Assembly: GCA_030549335.1 (NCBI GenBank)
Contig: CM060194.1
Span: 61,966,547-62,030,546, forward strand
Origin: Pontederia crassipes
Lineage: Eukaryota; Streptophyta; Magnoliopsida; Commelinales; Pontederiaceae
Length of the DNA stretch: 64,000 nucleotides
Direction of reading: 5' to 3'
In this document: in pieces, positions 24,550 to 37,131 of the stretch
Numbering within the stretch: the first letter of the stretch is position 1
How the letters are laid out: each line of letters opens with the position of its first letter
Position numbers and translations under genes: made by a program
The notes under the pieces: generated by a model
What the model was told of the DNA's origin: nothing
What the model saw: only the letters and a program-made list of their open reading frames with translations
The model's database searches: none

Positions 24550-26664
24550 ATGATCATTAAAGGAATCTTCAGGAGGTACCAGAGATGGAACCCTGTGCAC
24601 CCTACCATGGGCATCTTTTGGGGCATGGGGATAGGCCTTGGATGTGGGGTAGGTTGGGGTCCTGGATTTGGCCCTGAGGTCATTGGATATGTTGGAGTAG
24701 GATGTGGTGTTGGATTCAGTGTGGGTATTACATTGGCGGGTATCGGTGTAGGCCTTCCTCAAAATGGTCTTGTTCAAATCATGTACAATGGTATGTTCTT
24801 TTTTTTTTTTTTGAAAGTAGGTATGTTCTTTCTTTCTTTTTCTTTTTTTGAAAGTAGGTATGTTCTTGTTAATATCTGAATATTTCTATTTATTTTATCC
24901 TATCTAGTTTTGGTCCATGCATCGTTGTGTTATTACCTTGTTCTATGCTTCCCAAAGTGATGTTTGTTTCCTGATACTATATCCAGTGAATTTGATTTGT
25001 GGTTGTTCTTGTTATAGAATTTTGTTGTGACATGGTAGTGTTATCTTTCTTGAATATAGATGTGTTTCGGGCATGCAAATTTTCATTCTCGGTCGTACAT
25101 TCACTAGGAACTGAAGCAATTGGGTCTACGATACAATATGATGTCATTCAAACTACAAAAATGTGGGGGTGATCCACATAGAAATCACCATTTCTGCCTT
25201 TTGCTGTCCTGGAATGGAATTTTGGTCCATATGTTGGATCGTGAAAAAAAAACTGAACACCGCTCAAACTGATTAGTAATGCAAATGAAACTTTTCATCT
25301 AGACAGACATTCAACCCAGTAGCTAAGTATAAATGAACAACTTTTCGGAAAACAAAATGTAAACGAACATTATCAGACTTGTTTCCCTAAACAAAGTGAT
25401 AGGACTTGTACGTCCGATTGTATGCATGAACAAAGTGCTAACCTTCTATTAGGACATGGGAAATTCCAATCTTAATGATGTGAATTCATTCACATTAACA
25501 AGTGCACTAATAATTCAAATAATAAAGTGATGAATAAAGATCGTTCTTACAAGGACGCGCAATAATTATTAGCTTATTTTGCTTGTTAAATGAGAAAGAA
25601 GAAGAAAACTTGGATTTTTGAAATAAATAAGAAAAGAAATAGAAGAACAATTAATGCAATGATCACTGGATTTATAATATATGGATTTGATGACTAGAGT
25701 TTTTCTTAATTTACACCACTATCATGTATGGATCCTTAAGAATGAAAATCATATGTCCCAATTTTAATTAACGAATATCTCAGGCTTTATCTTGAGAATA
25801 ATAAATGATTTAATCCTTTGGTTTTTTAATTTAATTTATTAATTCACAAAATGCATCAAACTGGAATTATTAATTAAGGTTTTTGCAAGTCACTTTAATA
25901 CTACACAGTAGAGTCTTTTTTATTTAATTTCTCCAATTATGGCATGCATGACATCTGATAATTCCATGAGACTCAATATGAATCTAAAAACTTCTTTTCA
26001 GATAATAATAAATTCATAATCATCGAAACTCTCAAATAAATTCGAAACATTCAAATATGTTATTGATTAATCAAACTAAGAAAGAAATAAGAATCTCATA
26101 CAAAGATACGATTCAACCAAAATATGCACTAAAATAATGCATGATTTTTCGTGTATCACTTAATCTGGAAGGTTGGTTTGTGCCGTTAGACAAGTGAGCA
26201 AGAAATTTGAAGTATTATATAGCAATATGGATCATCTTAATGTTGACTCTATACTGAATATAGCTGATTCATTACCCCTTTTAAAGCTCCTTTGTTCTTA
26301 GCCAGTTAATTTATATTTTACAGCTCTCATGCAAACTAGACCATGGCTGTCATGAGTGCTAACCTCTTTATGTAAGTTTTCAGCTGTTGGAACAAAAAAC
26401 AACTCTTTCGACTTTGTACGACTGCATCCTCTTGCTGGTGCAAAGAGTATTCTAGACGACAGCTTGAACTATGCTACTCCTCATGTATCCTTCTTGAAGA
26501 AAGAAACTAGCCATAGGCTGTCAAGGTTGCGAACCGACACAAGGTATATAGAGAGATTTGACCTAGACAAGCTGAACATCACCGTATCGAACCAAATTCA
26601 GTCGATGATGGAGTGTATAGAAGCCTTCAAAGACAAGTTGTGGCCTCCTGGTGGAATTTCTTAG
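24550..26664 (+). CDS. AS8: Cadmium-induced protein AS8-like small glycine-rich membrane protein
   Basis: Two coding exons, 24550-24790 and 26384-26664, join in frame (AAT G|CT GTT) for 173 residues. The intron is 1593 bp. A 5' leader exon probably lies near 23750-23840, because an acceptor CTGCAG sits at 24538-24543, just before the ATG. Residues 1-20 (MIIKGIFRRYQRWNPVHPTM) are followed by a strikingly glycine-rich stretch: FWGMGIGLGCGVGWGPGFG, EVIGYVGVGCGVGFSVGIT, AGIGVGLPQNG. This stretch is hydrophobic enough to be membrane-embedded. The second exon is hydrophilic, with amphipathic segments (SHRLSRLRTDTRYIERFDLDKLN). The first half matches the plant family annotated as cadmium-induced protein AS8, whose biochemical role is not known. 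The family name is from memory and the second-exon similarity is less certain. Confidence 0.8.
24788..24869 (+). repeat. Tandem repeat carrying copies of the intron donor
   Basis: The real donor context GGTATGTTCTTT is repeated as GAAAGTAGGTATGTTCTTT at about 24816-24834 and again at about 24850-24868, separated by T-rich runs. Three GTATGT-type donors therefore lie within 80 bp at the start of the AS8-like intron. Confidence 0.8.
24870..26383 (+). other. Long intron of the AS8-like gene with retroelement-like AT-rich insert
   Basis: The interval from about 25430 to 26160 is strongly AT-rich. It contains a segment around 25540-25560 (GATCGTTCTTACAAGGACGCG) of a kind I associate with plant LTR-retrotransposon internal sequence. 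The neighbourhood of 60270-61900 is similar in composition. No ORF or LTR pair is visible, so an old insertion is only suspected. Confidence 0.3.
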
Positions 26665-27331
26665 AACTTCAACATGACATATCAAGTTCCAAGTGGCTAG
26701 ATTTTTTGTTACACAGCTAGCTCATTGACCTCATTCCATCTCATGCTGAAGGAACTCATGCTTCACCAAAGGCATATTGGTAGAACTTTGCCAACACCGC
26801 AAGCTGCAATGAAGTTAGGCAGACAAACGAGTTGATGCTTTTAGGACATCCTTTTTAGTTTCTGTAGTTATTTGCTGGTGCTGAGGCAGAGATATTGATA
26901 TGTTCATTGTGTGCAACAAATATGTAGAACCATTTTTCTCTTTCGCAAATTTTGAGGTGCAATATATCTGATGTATGTACTATTTTTATTTATCAAACAA
27001 CACTCAGTTGGACAAATTTTGGTGGTAGAATTTATAATGATGAGGATGGTGTTATCAGAGTCTGCTGTGACATGAGGAGATCATGTTTTATTCTTTTAAT
27101 TTTATTTTTTATTATTTGATAAATAAATGTTTTTTTTTTAAATCATGTTTTATTCTTGTGAACAATTCATGCAGAACACTACTTAGATTAACAGGTCCGT
27201 TATTTGATGTAGCAACAGATCTTACATCCTTTTTAGATAAAAAAAACTGCAATTATTCGATGCACCATATAACAGGAAAAAAAAATTGCCAGCATGTTTT
27301 ACAATCGTCCAAGTAAATAAGTAACTATATT

Positions 27332-28458
27332 ACTACAACAACAACAAAGCCTTATCCCACTAGGTGGGATCGGCTACATGGATCATACGACGTCATTCCG
27401 CTCTATTAGTAACCAAACATTTCGGTATATTATTCATCAATAGATCTTGCTCTATTAGTTCGTCAAGTGTCCGCCTTGGCCTCCCTCTCCCTCTTTTAAT
27501 CGGACTTCAAATTATTTGATCTACTCTTCTTATTGGCGCATCTAATGGTCTTCTCTGAACATGACCAAACCATCTCAAACGATTCTCTACCATTTTCTCA
27601 CTAATAGGAGCCACTCCGACTCGTTCACGTATATGGTCATTCCTAATTTTATCTAATCTTGTATTACCACACATCCATCTCAACATCCTCATTTCGGCTA
27701 CCCACACTTTACGTTCATGTTGTCCCTTCATAGCCCAACATTCACTACCATATAACACTGCTGACCTTATAACAGTAATATAGAATTTTCCTTAAACTTT
27801 ATTGGGTATTTTTCTATCACAAAAAACTTCAGTGGCTTTCCTCCACTTACACCAACCAACTTGAATTCTATAATTAACATCGTCATCAATCTCATCATCT
27901 TGTCTTACAATTGATCCTAAATATTTAAACTTTGTCACTTGAGGAATTATATCCTCCCCTAGCCTAACTTTCAAATCGTCTCTAAGTTGTTTATTTGTGA
28001 AATTGCTATGCATATATTCTGTTTTATTCCTACTTAAACGAAAACCCTTTGACTCCAACGTATTTCTCCATATTTCCAATTTTGTATTAATCTCTTCTCT
28101 TGAATCCGTTAAAAGTACTATATCATCCGCAAATAGCATGCACTTAGGTACCTCCTCTGTGATACTCTCGGTTATAGCATCGATAACTAAGTTAAATAGA
28201 TACGGACTTAAAGCTGATCCTTGATATAGGCCAATTCCTATAGGAAATTCATTTGTCTCACCTCCGGGTGTCATAACCCTAGTCAATGCCCCATCGTACA
28301 TATCTTGTATTATCTTAATGTAGGCAACACTCACCCTCTTCTTTTGCAAGGCTTTCCAAAGTACATCCCTTGGTACCCGATCATACGCCTTCTCTAAGTC
28401 AATGAAAGTCATATGTAAGTCTCTTCTCCTACTTCAATACTTCTCCATCATCCTCCTT
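27332..28458 (-). mobile_element. RTE-type non-LTR retrotransposon, 5'-truncated, minus strand
   Basis: An exact 20-bp target-site duplication (27312-27331 and 28459-28478, beginning AGTAAATAAG) brackets the insert, so its limits are certain. On the minus strand it starts inside the reverse-transcriptase domain (FIDLEKAYDRVPRDVLWKAL), continues through QGSALSPYLFNLVID and the catalytic FADD box (CMLFADDIVLLTDS), and ends with CCACCTAGTGGGATAAGG... and a (TTG)n tail. Compared with the copy at 60.7 kb, the frame is broken at IPNKV (near 27792) and stopped after RRVDQII (near 27507), so it is dead. The 20-bp duplication is still perfect, so insertion is fairly recent. Confidence 0.95.
27507..28412 (-). 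pseudogene. Reverse transcriptase fragment of the RTE element
   Basis: Reading 28412 to 27792 gives 206 codons with RT motifs 3-7: DLEKAYDRVPRD, GLYQGSALSPYLFN, LFADDIVLL, GFRLSRNKTEYMHS and VTKFKYLGSIVRQD. The second frame, 27758-27507, carries the C-terminal LYGSECWAMKGQHERK...MLRWMCGNTRLDKIRN block. That block is in one frame in the 60.7-kb copy, so a frameshift separates the two here. The endonuclease domain is missing because of the 5' truncation. Confidence 0.9.
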
Positions 28459-28860
28459 AGTAAATAAGTAACTATATTGATATATTATTATCATTCAAGC
28501 TATCTGATGGGTGCCATAACATGGCTAAACAATAAAATAAAAGCATAAATAGTTTTCTCTGCAAGAAAGCAAAATACATTATTTGTATTGAAAATCATCT
28601 TCCTTCCGCTGAGCAATTAAAGATCATAGGCCTGGGAACAATAAACTGCTGCAACTCACTTGGAAAACAAAAATCCGGAAGATGAACCTCAGCAAAGATA
28701 AGCTGCTATTGCTTGTCGTCCTTTATAAATCATGCTAAGTGCTCAGATGACTGGACCAATCTATTCTTGGCTTGCTTTCCGGATTGTGCTTAGTTGCAGT
28801 CTGACATTATCTACCTGAAAGAATAGAATAGACAACTGGCCAGCCAAATTCATAGAAGAC

Positions 28861-31800
28861 CTAGTCAGCATTATTCTTGCCAAAACCTTCAAGGAAATTG
28901 CTGAAACCGTCTCCACTGGATCTGAAATTGCTTGACCTTGAATTGTCAAATCCACCAGAACCAGAACTGTTGAAACCACCAAAGCGCCCTGACCCAGATT
29001 TAGACTCATCAGTACCAGAATCACCAAAACGGCGAAAACTTGAGGTATTTGAATCCCTGAAACTACTGAGATTCCGTGATCCATTATCACCAAAGCCACC
29101 AGAACGTCCGAACCCACTAAATAAACCTGAAGCTGACCTACCAGAGGAATCAAAATGGCCAGACCTAGATTCACCATAGTTTCCACTATTGCCAGATGGG
29201 CCTCTAAAACCAGTAGAACGTCCAAAGCCTTGAGAACGGCCGAAGTTCGAAACACCAAAATTTCCACCACGACCAAAACCTGACCCACGCCCTTGGGAAT
29301 CAAAACGAGTGCTCATATTCATGCCAGCGAACATGTCATCAGCGCTACGCTCAACAGTGATCCTTGGAAGCTGTAGAAACAAACAACATTCATGTAAAAT
29401 CAACCACTTTTTAAAGAGAAAGAACATAGGTTAAGTTTTACTAAAAAGGTTATTTGTTATTCCATAATGCAAAGGACATGGAAATTTTTTCAATTACAAA
29501 AGAGAATAATAATAGCAGATAATCACAAGATATGAACGCCATGTCCATGACTACAATGGTACAACATTGAACATGAATCAGCGTAGGCAACATTTAATAC
29601 AGATCACAACATAGTGAATAGCACAACAGAAATTGTAAGCATCAAGAAATGAATGCACTGCTTAAGCACCTTACCAGTAGAAAGATTATGCCCAAGGTAT
29701 GTAACAATTCAAAGAGACCAACAATTTCTAAACAAAAAAGTTTCCACAGTGAGGATCAACTTTTTGGGGCAAGGTTAGCTCCCTTGGGTGAAAACTAATA
29801 CATTTAATTGAACAAGTGCAAGGGTCATGCACTTGCTTACTAGTATACCAGCAACATGAGTTATAAATAAAGTTCTTAAGAGTGGGATCACCAAAGAAAT
29901 TTACCTCAACAAATTTGCATCCAACGTCTTGTTCAATGCCTCTAACTAGTCGATTATGCACATGCGTGTGTATGAGAATTGCACTCCCTTTCTTTCCAGC
30001 ACGCCCTGTGCGACCAGATCTGTGAACAAATATCTCGGATGTGCTGGGTAGTTCATAATGTATTACCTAAACAGAAAGTAATTGATAAATCATATGCTGA
30101 ACTATTGAATAATAAGCTGTTACAGTAAAGAAAATATTATTCCGCTATAATATTAAGTCTGGAAAAGGAATGACGATTATAAGTTTAGGTAAGTCAAATA
30201 TATAACGCAATATGTGGAGTACCATTATTATATACATCAACCCTATTAGACAGCTTTAATGGGTCCATATGGACTTTAAAATCATCAACTCCCTTGTAAT
30301 CTTTTGGGCCCTTGGGCAAAACTGGGTTGGTCAAAATAGTGGGTTGGTGGGTCAGGTTGCTTTATAATTACTGGGATACAAACAAAAGTTGTCCATCTGA
30401 TTGTCCCTTCAAAAAGATTGACCATCTGATCATTAGAAGTTGAGAAGAGATCCAAGCAAAGAAGATTATATCTTTTCTTGGAGACTCTTTCAAGACAATC
30501 AGTAAAACAGATTAAATTAAAAATTGTTGATAGAAGATTGTTATTTCAGCCAACAACAAAAGTAAATACATGCTTACCAAATCAACATTAGGTATATCCA
30601 AACCACGAGCAGCAACATCAGTAGCTATCAATATATTAAAGCGGCCATCACGAAAGCCAGCAAGTGTTCTTTCCCTCTGGTTTTGTGATATATCTCCATG
30701 AAGCGCCTCACATCCAAAACTTCGACCCATAGCATAAGCTAAGCGATCAGCATCGCGTTTTGTTTGAGTGAATACTATGCATTTGCCCCCTTTAGCATGT
30801 TCCTGTACATAGAATATGTACTTTATGGCTGGCAACTACAGCTTAACTAAGAGGCGAATTGAAGGATTGCTTACCTTAACTAGTGGTCCAAGAATCGATG
30901 GTTTTGCATAATTTTCTGTAGCAATAGAATACAGTGTAATCCCATCTGCCAGTTTCTGGTCAGAGTCACCGACCTGCAGAGTTGGAAAAACATTTTGAAA
31001 AGACAGGAACTTGGCAGATTAATATAAAAAACCTTGTGCATATATTTTTCTAAGACAAAAACTTTGTGTGTGTGTGTGTAAAACTCTAAGTCTCTAATCC
31101 CTGCACCTGGTCAATTTGACATTAAATAGCTGTTTTTTTAAGGATTAAAATAACCGCTTCAATATAAAATTAACATCACCATCAGTATCTGAAACCGAAC
31201 AAAAACTTTTGGAGGTAGAGGGTTATATATGTGCAAGAGCTTTGTAAATATTGTAATAATATACTTGTACATATTGTGTGCATATAATGGAATACAACAT
31301 AAAACTGTCCTAAACTGTGAAGTGTGAGGCTTTAAAGAAGAAATTGAGCTGAAGATGAATCATAGAGTTTGTAGCGGCATTCTTCTTAGAAGCATTATGA
31401 CATTACAAAACACCATAATGAATGTACTTGATAACGCATATGTCTTCTGCAGAATAGCACTATTTTTGGAGAGAGAAATGCCGTGTTGATGTTACATATA
31501 TTTGTACATATTGTGTGCCTATAGTGGAATACAACATAAAGCTGTTCTAAACTGGGAAGTGTGAGGCTTAAAAGAAGAAATTGTGCTGAAGATGAAAAAT
31601 ATCAGAGTTTGTAGAGGAATGATTCTTAGAACCATTGTGACGTTACAAAACACCAGAATGAATGTAGTAGAGTAGGCAATACATATGTCTTCTGCATAAT
31701 AGTACTATTTTTAGAGAGAGAAATGCTGCATTGATTTTTTTTTTTTTTTTGAGACGGGAAATGCTGCATTGATGTTACATACATACACATCTTTTGGCGT

Positions 31801-33804
31801 GAAGGGGGGAAGTATTTGTAATATCTTGATGTTTCTTGTAATAAACTGCCAGATGCAATTGTGGATGGAACACATCATGAAATTACAAATTTTTTTAGGG
31901 GCATGAGATTACAATTTTTTTTTGAGAAGGATGAGATTACAAATTACAAGAAGTAACATGTATATTGCATATGACTTGACTACATATTACAAGAAACACA
32001 TCATGAAGCTCCTAGAACATTGGGGATAGTTTTTTTGCAGTGTGTGTAACTTTGTTGTCACCCATCTCTACAATTTCTTTAGAATTATACATTTTTTGCA
32101 TCGTACTACATAAGAATGACTATACATCCTTTTGCCCCTCAAAAAAACTTTACCTTTGATGCAAGAACATATGGTAAAAATGAAGGAATAACACTAATTG
32201 CAATATCAAACCGCAATTAAAAAATAGTAACTACCATCAAAGTTTCATCATCAGCCTAAACAAGTTATGGTGTCACTTACAAGGTCAATGGTAACAGGGT
32301 CCTTTAGAAACTTTCGGGTAAGACTTCTTATCCAACTTGGCATTGTAGCAGAGAACATCATGCTTTGACGTTTCGAAGGTAACTTTTCAAGAATTTTCTC
32401 AACGTCTTCAGCAAATCCAACAGCTAGCATCTGGTCAGCTTCATCTAGAACAACAAACTGAATCTCCGATAGATTTAAGGCACCTCTATTAATCAAGTCA
32501 ATAATTCGACCAGGAGTTCCAACTACAACATCAACCCCGTAGTTAAGAGCTTTCATTTGTTGGCTAATGGGTGTGCCTCCGTAGACACATAATGTATCCA
32601 AAGAGCAAGACTCAGCAAATTCCTTTTCCACTTGACGAGCAAGCTCTCTCGTAGGTGCCAAAGCCATGGCCAGCGGGTTCCTACCACGTCTGTCAAAAAT
32701 ATAGAATACACATGAATTACATTATGGATGGAAATATGCTAAACATTTATGGTTTACATTCACATTCTTCCACAAAGATTACTCACCCATGCTTAGCCTG
32801 AAAACGAATAATATTATCCATGATTGGAATTCCAAAGGCAAGAGTCTTCCCGGTGCCTGTCCTTGCACGACCGATCATATCTCGACCTTGCATTGCAGGT
32901 TCAAGTACAGCCCTCTGAACAGCAGAGAAAATCATATAAGCAAACATAACATTAGCAGCTAGCACTGATAGTCTGATAATCACTTACAGCCAACACAGGG
33001 TTCGGTTAACCAATTTTTTCATATCCTAATTATCTTAGCAAGTATATAAAAAACCAAGCCAAACACTTTAGGTATAGAAATATATGTAATGGAAAGAAAA
33101 ATAGTGTGCCAAACAATTTGATACATGACATATAGATAAGTTATCAAATTTGCATCAAGGGGATCAGAATGATATTGTATCAGCAACATTTTCAAAATTT
33201 CTAACAAAAACTTTTTTTGTATTATTGTCCGGCCATGATTGTGATACCAAAATCCAAAAGGACAGAGATCCCAGTTTCATAGTGGTCCACGATGAAAAAT
33301 GATAATAAAGGCTAATGATTCTCATTCCTCGATGTGAAATTTAGAGAATAAACGGAGCACAAAAGGTCATGATCTTATTAGAAAGGGAATTCTGTATACC
33401 TGAATGGGAAAAAGCTTTGTGATCCCCCTCTTCGCGAGTTTCGATACAATATCCTGCGAGATCCCCAAACTGGCGACCTCCAGACCGTCACCATAGGCGC
33501 CCCCCTGCTTACTAGGAGAAGAAGCACCGGTGTCTTCCTCGTAGTATTCATCGACCGCGGCGCACTGCGCGCCCACGGCATCCGTAGCCCTGAAGCCGAG
33601 CGGCCCCGCGGCAAAGTGTATCTCCCGCCGGAGAAAAAATCCAACCTTTCCGGAATTGGCAATACGGTGGACCAAACTAGAGCTTCGGACAACGGCGGGT
33701 GACGGGAATGCGACCAGCTGCGGCTCCGCTGCGAGCAGGGCGACCAGGGCCCGGCTCGATGCCAAATTGGCGATCAAAGGCGATTTCCGGAATAAAAAAT
33801 TCAT
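28861..33804 (-). CDS. RH53: Mitochondrial-type DEAD-box ATP-dependent RNA helicase, RH53/RH9-like
   Basis: Seven exons on the minus strand join in frame: 33804-33400, 32914-32787, 32689-32281, 30973-30875, 30802-30578, 30066-29905 and 29370-28861. The product is 645 residues. The N-terminus ([20 protein letters not shown]) is rich in Ser/Arg/Leu and fits a mitochondrial presequence. Helicase motifs are complete: Q motif (GITKLFPIQ), I (ARTGTGKT), Ia (PTRELARQ), Ib (TPGR), II (DEAD), III (SAT), IV (CIVFTQTK), V ([10 protein letters not shown]) and VI ([13 protein letters not shown]). The last exon is a 170-residue Gly/Ser/Phe/Arg-rich tail with many FGRSxGF and SRSGNF-like repeats. This is the domain plan of Arabidopsis RH9/RH53 (PMH1/PMH2), which aid group II intron splicing in mitochondria. 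All catalytic motifs are intact. Mitochondrial location is inferred from family and leader. Confidence 0.95.
31261..31742 (-). repeat. Tandem duplication inside a helicase intron, about 238-bp unit
   Basis: The segment starting near 31268 (TACATATTGTGTGCATATA) recurs at about 31506 (TACATATTGTGTGCCTATA). The two stay alignable for the whole unit, through TGTGAGGCTT, GAAGAAATTG, CATATGTCTTCTGCA and GAGAGAGAAATGC. Divergence is moderate, so the duplication is not recent. It lies in the 1.3-kb intron between the exons at 30973 and 32281. Confidence 0.85.
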
Positions 33805-34551
33805 GGATTCCAATCGAAAACTTCGAAGGAATGGGGGGTTTTGGAGGGGGACAAGGAAATGGAAAACCCCCAAGCAATCGACTGTTTTAGGGTTTTAGAA
33901 GCAGGCGCCAAGTTAACACTTTAAACCATTTTGGTACTAGCGGACAGTATGAAGGGTGCAATAGGTAATGCCATCAAATATTTAAGAAGAAATATTAAGT
34001 TGAATCGTCGAATAATCACAATGTATGTAAGTCTCATTTAAAAATTATATATATAATTATTTTTAAAAATGATAACTGTGTATTGTCTACTGCCTACGTG
34101 CAAGTGCAACAAACACAAAAATAATTTATACAATACAATATTCATAATGTTTATACACGAAAACTTCAATAGAGACGTACTGTATTTAGTTTCAATCAAA
34201 CAATTTTTTCCAGTGCCGGAAATGAGATGATTATAAACACTTGACTAGTTCAAAATTCGTATTATTATTATTATTCATTTAAACATGATTAATTTCTTTT
34301 TTGTTTACCTAAAACAATAAATACTATTTTGTTGTAAATTAACAAAGTAACAAGCGGTCACGAGTTCATGCACGTAACTCAGCAGAATGCAACTCGCCGC
34401 TGCAGAGTGGCCACGTCCCTCTCCACCCCAAAGCCACCCGCTTGCTCGTCCCGCTTCGCCTCTCCTCCCTTTCTCGTCTGCACGCGCGTTGTGCCGCCGA
34501 CGCCGCCGGCCGCCTCCAAAGCCCAGGTTCCTTCCTCCGATCGCCGCCGAC
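33805..34551. promoter_or_regulatory. Shared divergent promoter between helicase and oxidoreductase genes
   Basis: The 747 bp separate two start codons facing away from each other. The left ~100 bp are probable helicase 5' UTR. The right ~170 bp form a C-rich leader (CCTCTCC, CCGCCG-type) before the oxidoreductase ATG. The centre, about 33960-34330, is AT-rich. No single core element can be assigned. Confidence 0.55.
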
Positions 34552-37131
34552 ATGAGGAGGGCGGCCAACATTGCCGTCATCGGCAGCGGAAGTAAAATAT
34601 TCAAATTGACATCTTTTTTTTTCCCTCTACTCGACCAGTTAATTGACACCTCGTCTACCGCCTTTACAGTCTCCGGCGCGGTCTGCGCGTCGATGTTGGC
34701 CGCTGGAGGCCTCTCGGTCACGATATTCGAGTCCGGCAGGGGAGCTGGCGGCAGAATGTCCCAGAGAAGGTCCTGATGCCCTTATCCCTCTGACCTGTGT
34801 TCGATCCTCGCGTTGCGCTTCTTGGAAATTCGTCGCCATATTTAATTGTTGCGCTTGGATTGACATCTTCGTGCAGGGAAACAACGACAGACGGCAGGGA
34901 GCTTTGCTTCGACCACGGGGCGCCGTACTTTACTGTGGGGGACAACGAAGTGATAAGCGTGGTTAGGTCGTGGGAATCGCGGGGGCTCGTCGCCGAGTGG
35001 AAAGAACTTTTCGCTTCCTTCGATTGTAGTTCTGGGGATTTCGTCGAATTCGAAAAGGTTTCTGTAGCCCTAATTCCTGTGGGTCTTTTGCCCGCACTAT
35101 AACTCGCCTTCTGATTTCGTTCGTTTGTTCTAGAAATTTGAGTGCGTTTCAAAAATGTGGTTTGCACAACTTCAATCTCCGAATCATCTGCATCTGACAG
35201 ACTAGAATTTATTCTCCTTTATCCAGTTAATGTTCTACCTTAAGACATTGGCATAGAAAAAGACGTAATGAATTTTAGGAATCTCTGATCTTTGTTGCTG
35301 CCATAAATTTTTGGAAGATTGCAGATGACATCAGATTGTACTGTATTGTTTCTGTTTAATTTAGTTGTTTCCTTTTTGTTCCTCCTTTCTTTGTAGTCCT
35401 TGCATAATCTTAACTGTTCATAACAAGTTATTTTCAGGAAGAAACTGCGAAAAAGTATGTTGGTACTCCTGGCATGAATTCAATATGTAAAGCACTTTGT
35501 CGTGAACCTGGTTAGCTCTAAGTTTCTCATCCTGTATTTTTAGTAGTTTTGATATGCCTACTGATACCTTCTTTTCCCTTCTGTGTTTCATTCTTTCCAG
35601 GAGTGGAAGCCAAATTTGGGGTCACTGTTGGCAAATTGGAATGGCTCGAAGAAAGAAATTTGTGGAGTTTGATTGGTTTGGAGGGACAAGATTTGGGTGA
35701 ATTCGAGGGCGTAGTAGCTTCAGACAAAAATGTAGTGTCATCTCGATTCACTGGTCTAACCAGAAAACCACCACCTCTTGGTTTGTTCTACACTATTGTA
35801 ATTTGTAATATTCAATGGCATAATGTCCCTACAAAATTAATACTACTACTCATTCTATATATGTAGGTTGTTTTTAGAACCATATCTGATTGTTTCCATT
35901 TACAACTATAATTGATTTTACTTATTTTTGTTGTTTCATTTGCAAAGTCAGCATTATTATAAAGAATCTTCTTCAGAGTCTGACCTCAATTTTACATGTA
36001 TTTCAGACATAACAGAACTCCCGGATCTGGCAGTTTTGTCCAAAGAAATCCCTGTCCGTTCATGCTTTGCACTTATGTTAGCATTTCAGGAGCCTTTGTC
36101 TTCAGTAAGAATTTTGTAGTTTTGTAATGCAAATCTTAGTTGTCATTACAATATTAACTATATTTTCTTTGGTCAAAATATACCATGTGTAATGTAGACA
36201 TTGCATATTAATAGAGGAAGCTAAGCTAGCATTACAAATTATAATTAAATAGGCTTTGAATTGAACATACGTCTGATCTCTATCCAGGTAACTGTTCCCT
36301 TCAATTCATGTTTAATGTCATCAATGCCTTTGCAGATACCTGTAAGGGGATTCTCATTTAAAAACTCTAAGATTTTGAGCTGTGCCTTCTGTGATAGCTC
36401 CAAGCCAGGTCGATCTAATGTATCTACTGACATGTGTGTGTAATGTCTTTTACTTTTCTAATTAAATCATCACTTATTATCCTCAGTATGATGTCATTGA
36501 ATCCTTTTTTATTTTGACATCCTTTGATATGACTAGCGAGTGCTGGGTGTTGCATTCAACAGCTGAGTTTGCATCTGATGTTATAGCAAGACATGGGCTA
36601 AGCAAACCATCAAGTGAAGTCTTGAGCAAAGTGGCTGCAGAACTATTAGAGGAATTCTATGCCACAGTACCAAGTGTTCCTCATCCATTCTTTATAAAGG
36701 CCCATAGATGGTTCGTACATATCTTCCAGCTTGTATAACATGCAATAATCCTTCTTAGAATCATATAGTGTTTCAGATTGCCAAATGGCATTTCCATCTG
36801 AAAACTACAACTAAATTTGGACTCACCTTTATCATCTAAATTCTCTTTTCTTTGCATCCTAAAACAAGGATGCTCAAAGTTAATGTGAATGTATGGTGAC
36901 CATTTATAAATGTTCACAGTGATCTCATAATTATTACTGAATACTGAACCAAAATGCAGGGGCAGTGCCTTTCCACTGATAACCTTGGACGGAGAGGACA
37001 ATTGTGTTTGGTATAAGGGTAAGAGGCTGGCCATTTGTGGAGATTTCTGTGCAAGTCCTGATGTTGAAGGTGCAGTTCTTAGTGGGATACGAGCAGCATC
37101 TAAGTTTCTGGGGAACTTGGGCAACTTATAA
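34552..37131 (+). CDS. Renalase-like FAD/NAD(P)-binding oxidoreductase
   Basis: Nine exons join in frame: 34552-34591, 34670-34769, 34877-35057, 35438-35510, 35601-35780, 36007-36104, 36336 to about 36433 or 36439, 36537-36710 and 36960-37131. The product is about 371-373 residues. Exon 1/2 rebuilds a Rossmann dinucleotide-binding fold, NIAVIGSGISGAVCASMLAA, with GxGxxG, followed by the acidic ribose-binding residue in IFESG and the GRGAGGRMS (GGR) motif used by the amine-oxidase/renalase group. FDHGAPYFTV, WVLHSTAEFA and KRLAICGDF near the C-terminus fit plant proteins annotated FAD/NAD(P)-binding oxidoreductase family (At3g04650-like). The seventh donor is ambiguous, because a GTGTGTGTAATG run offers two in-frame sites six bases apart. 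Substrate is unknown. Neither a clear transit peptide nor a membrane segment is seen. Confidence 0.9.
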
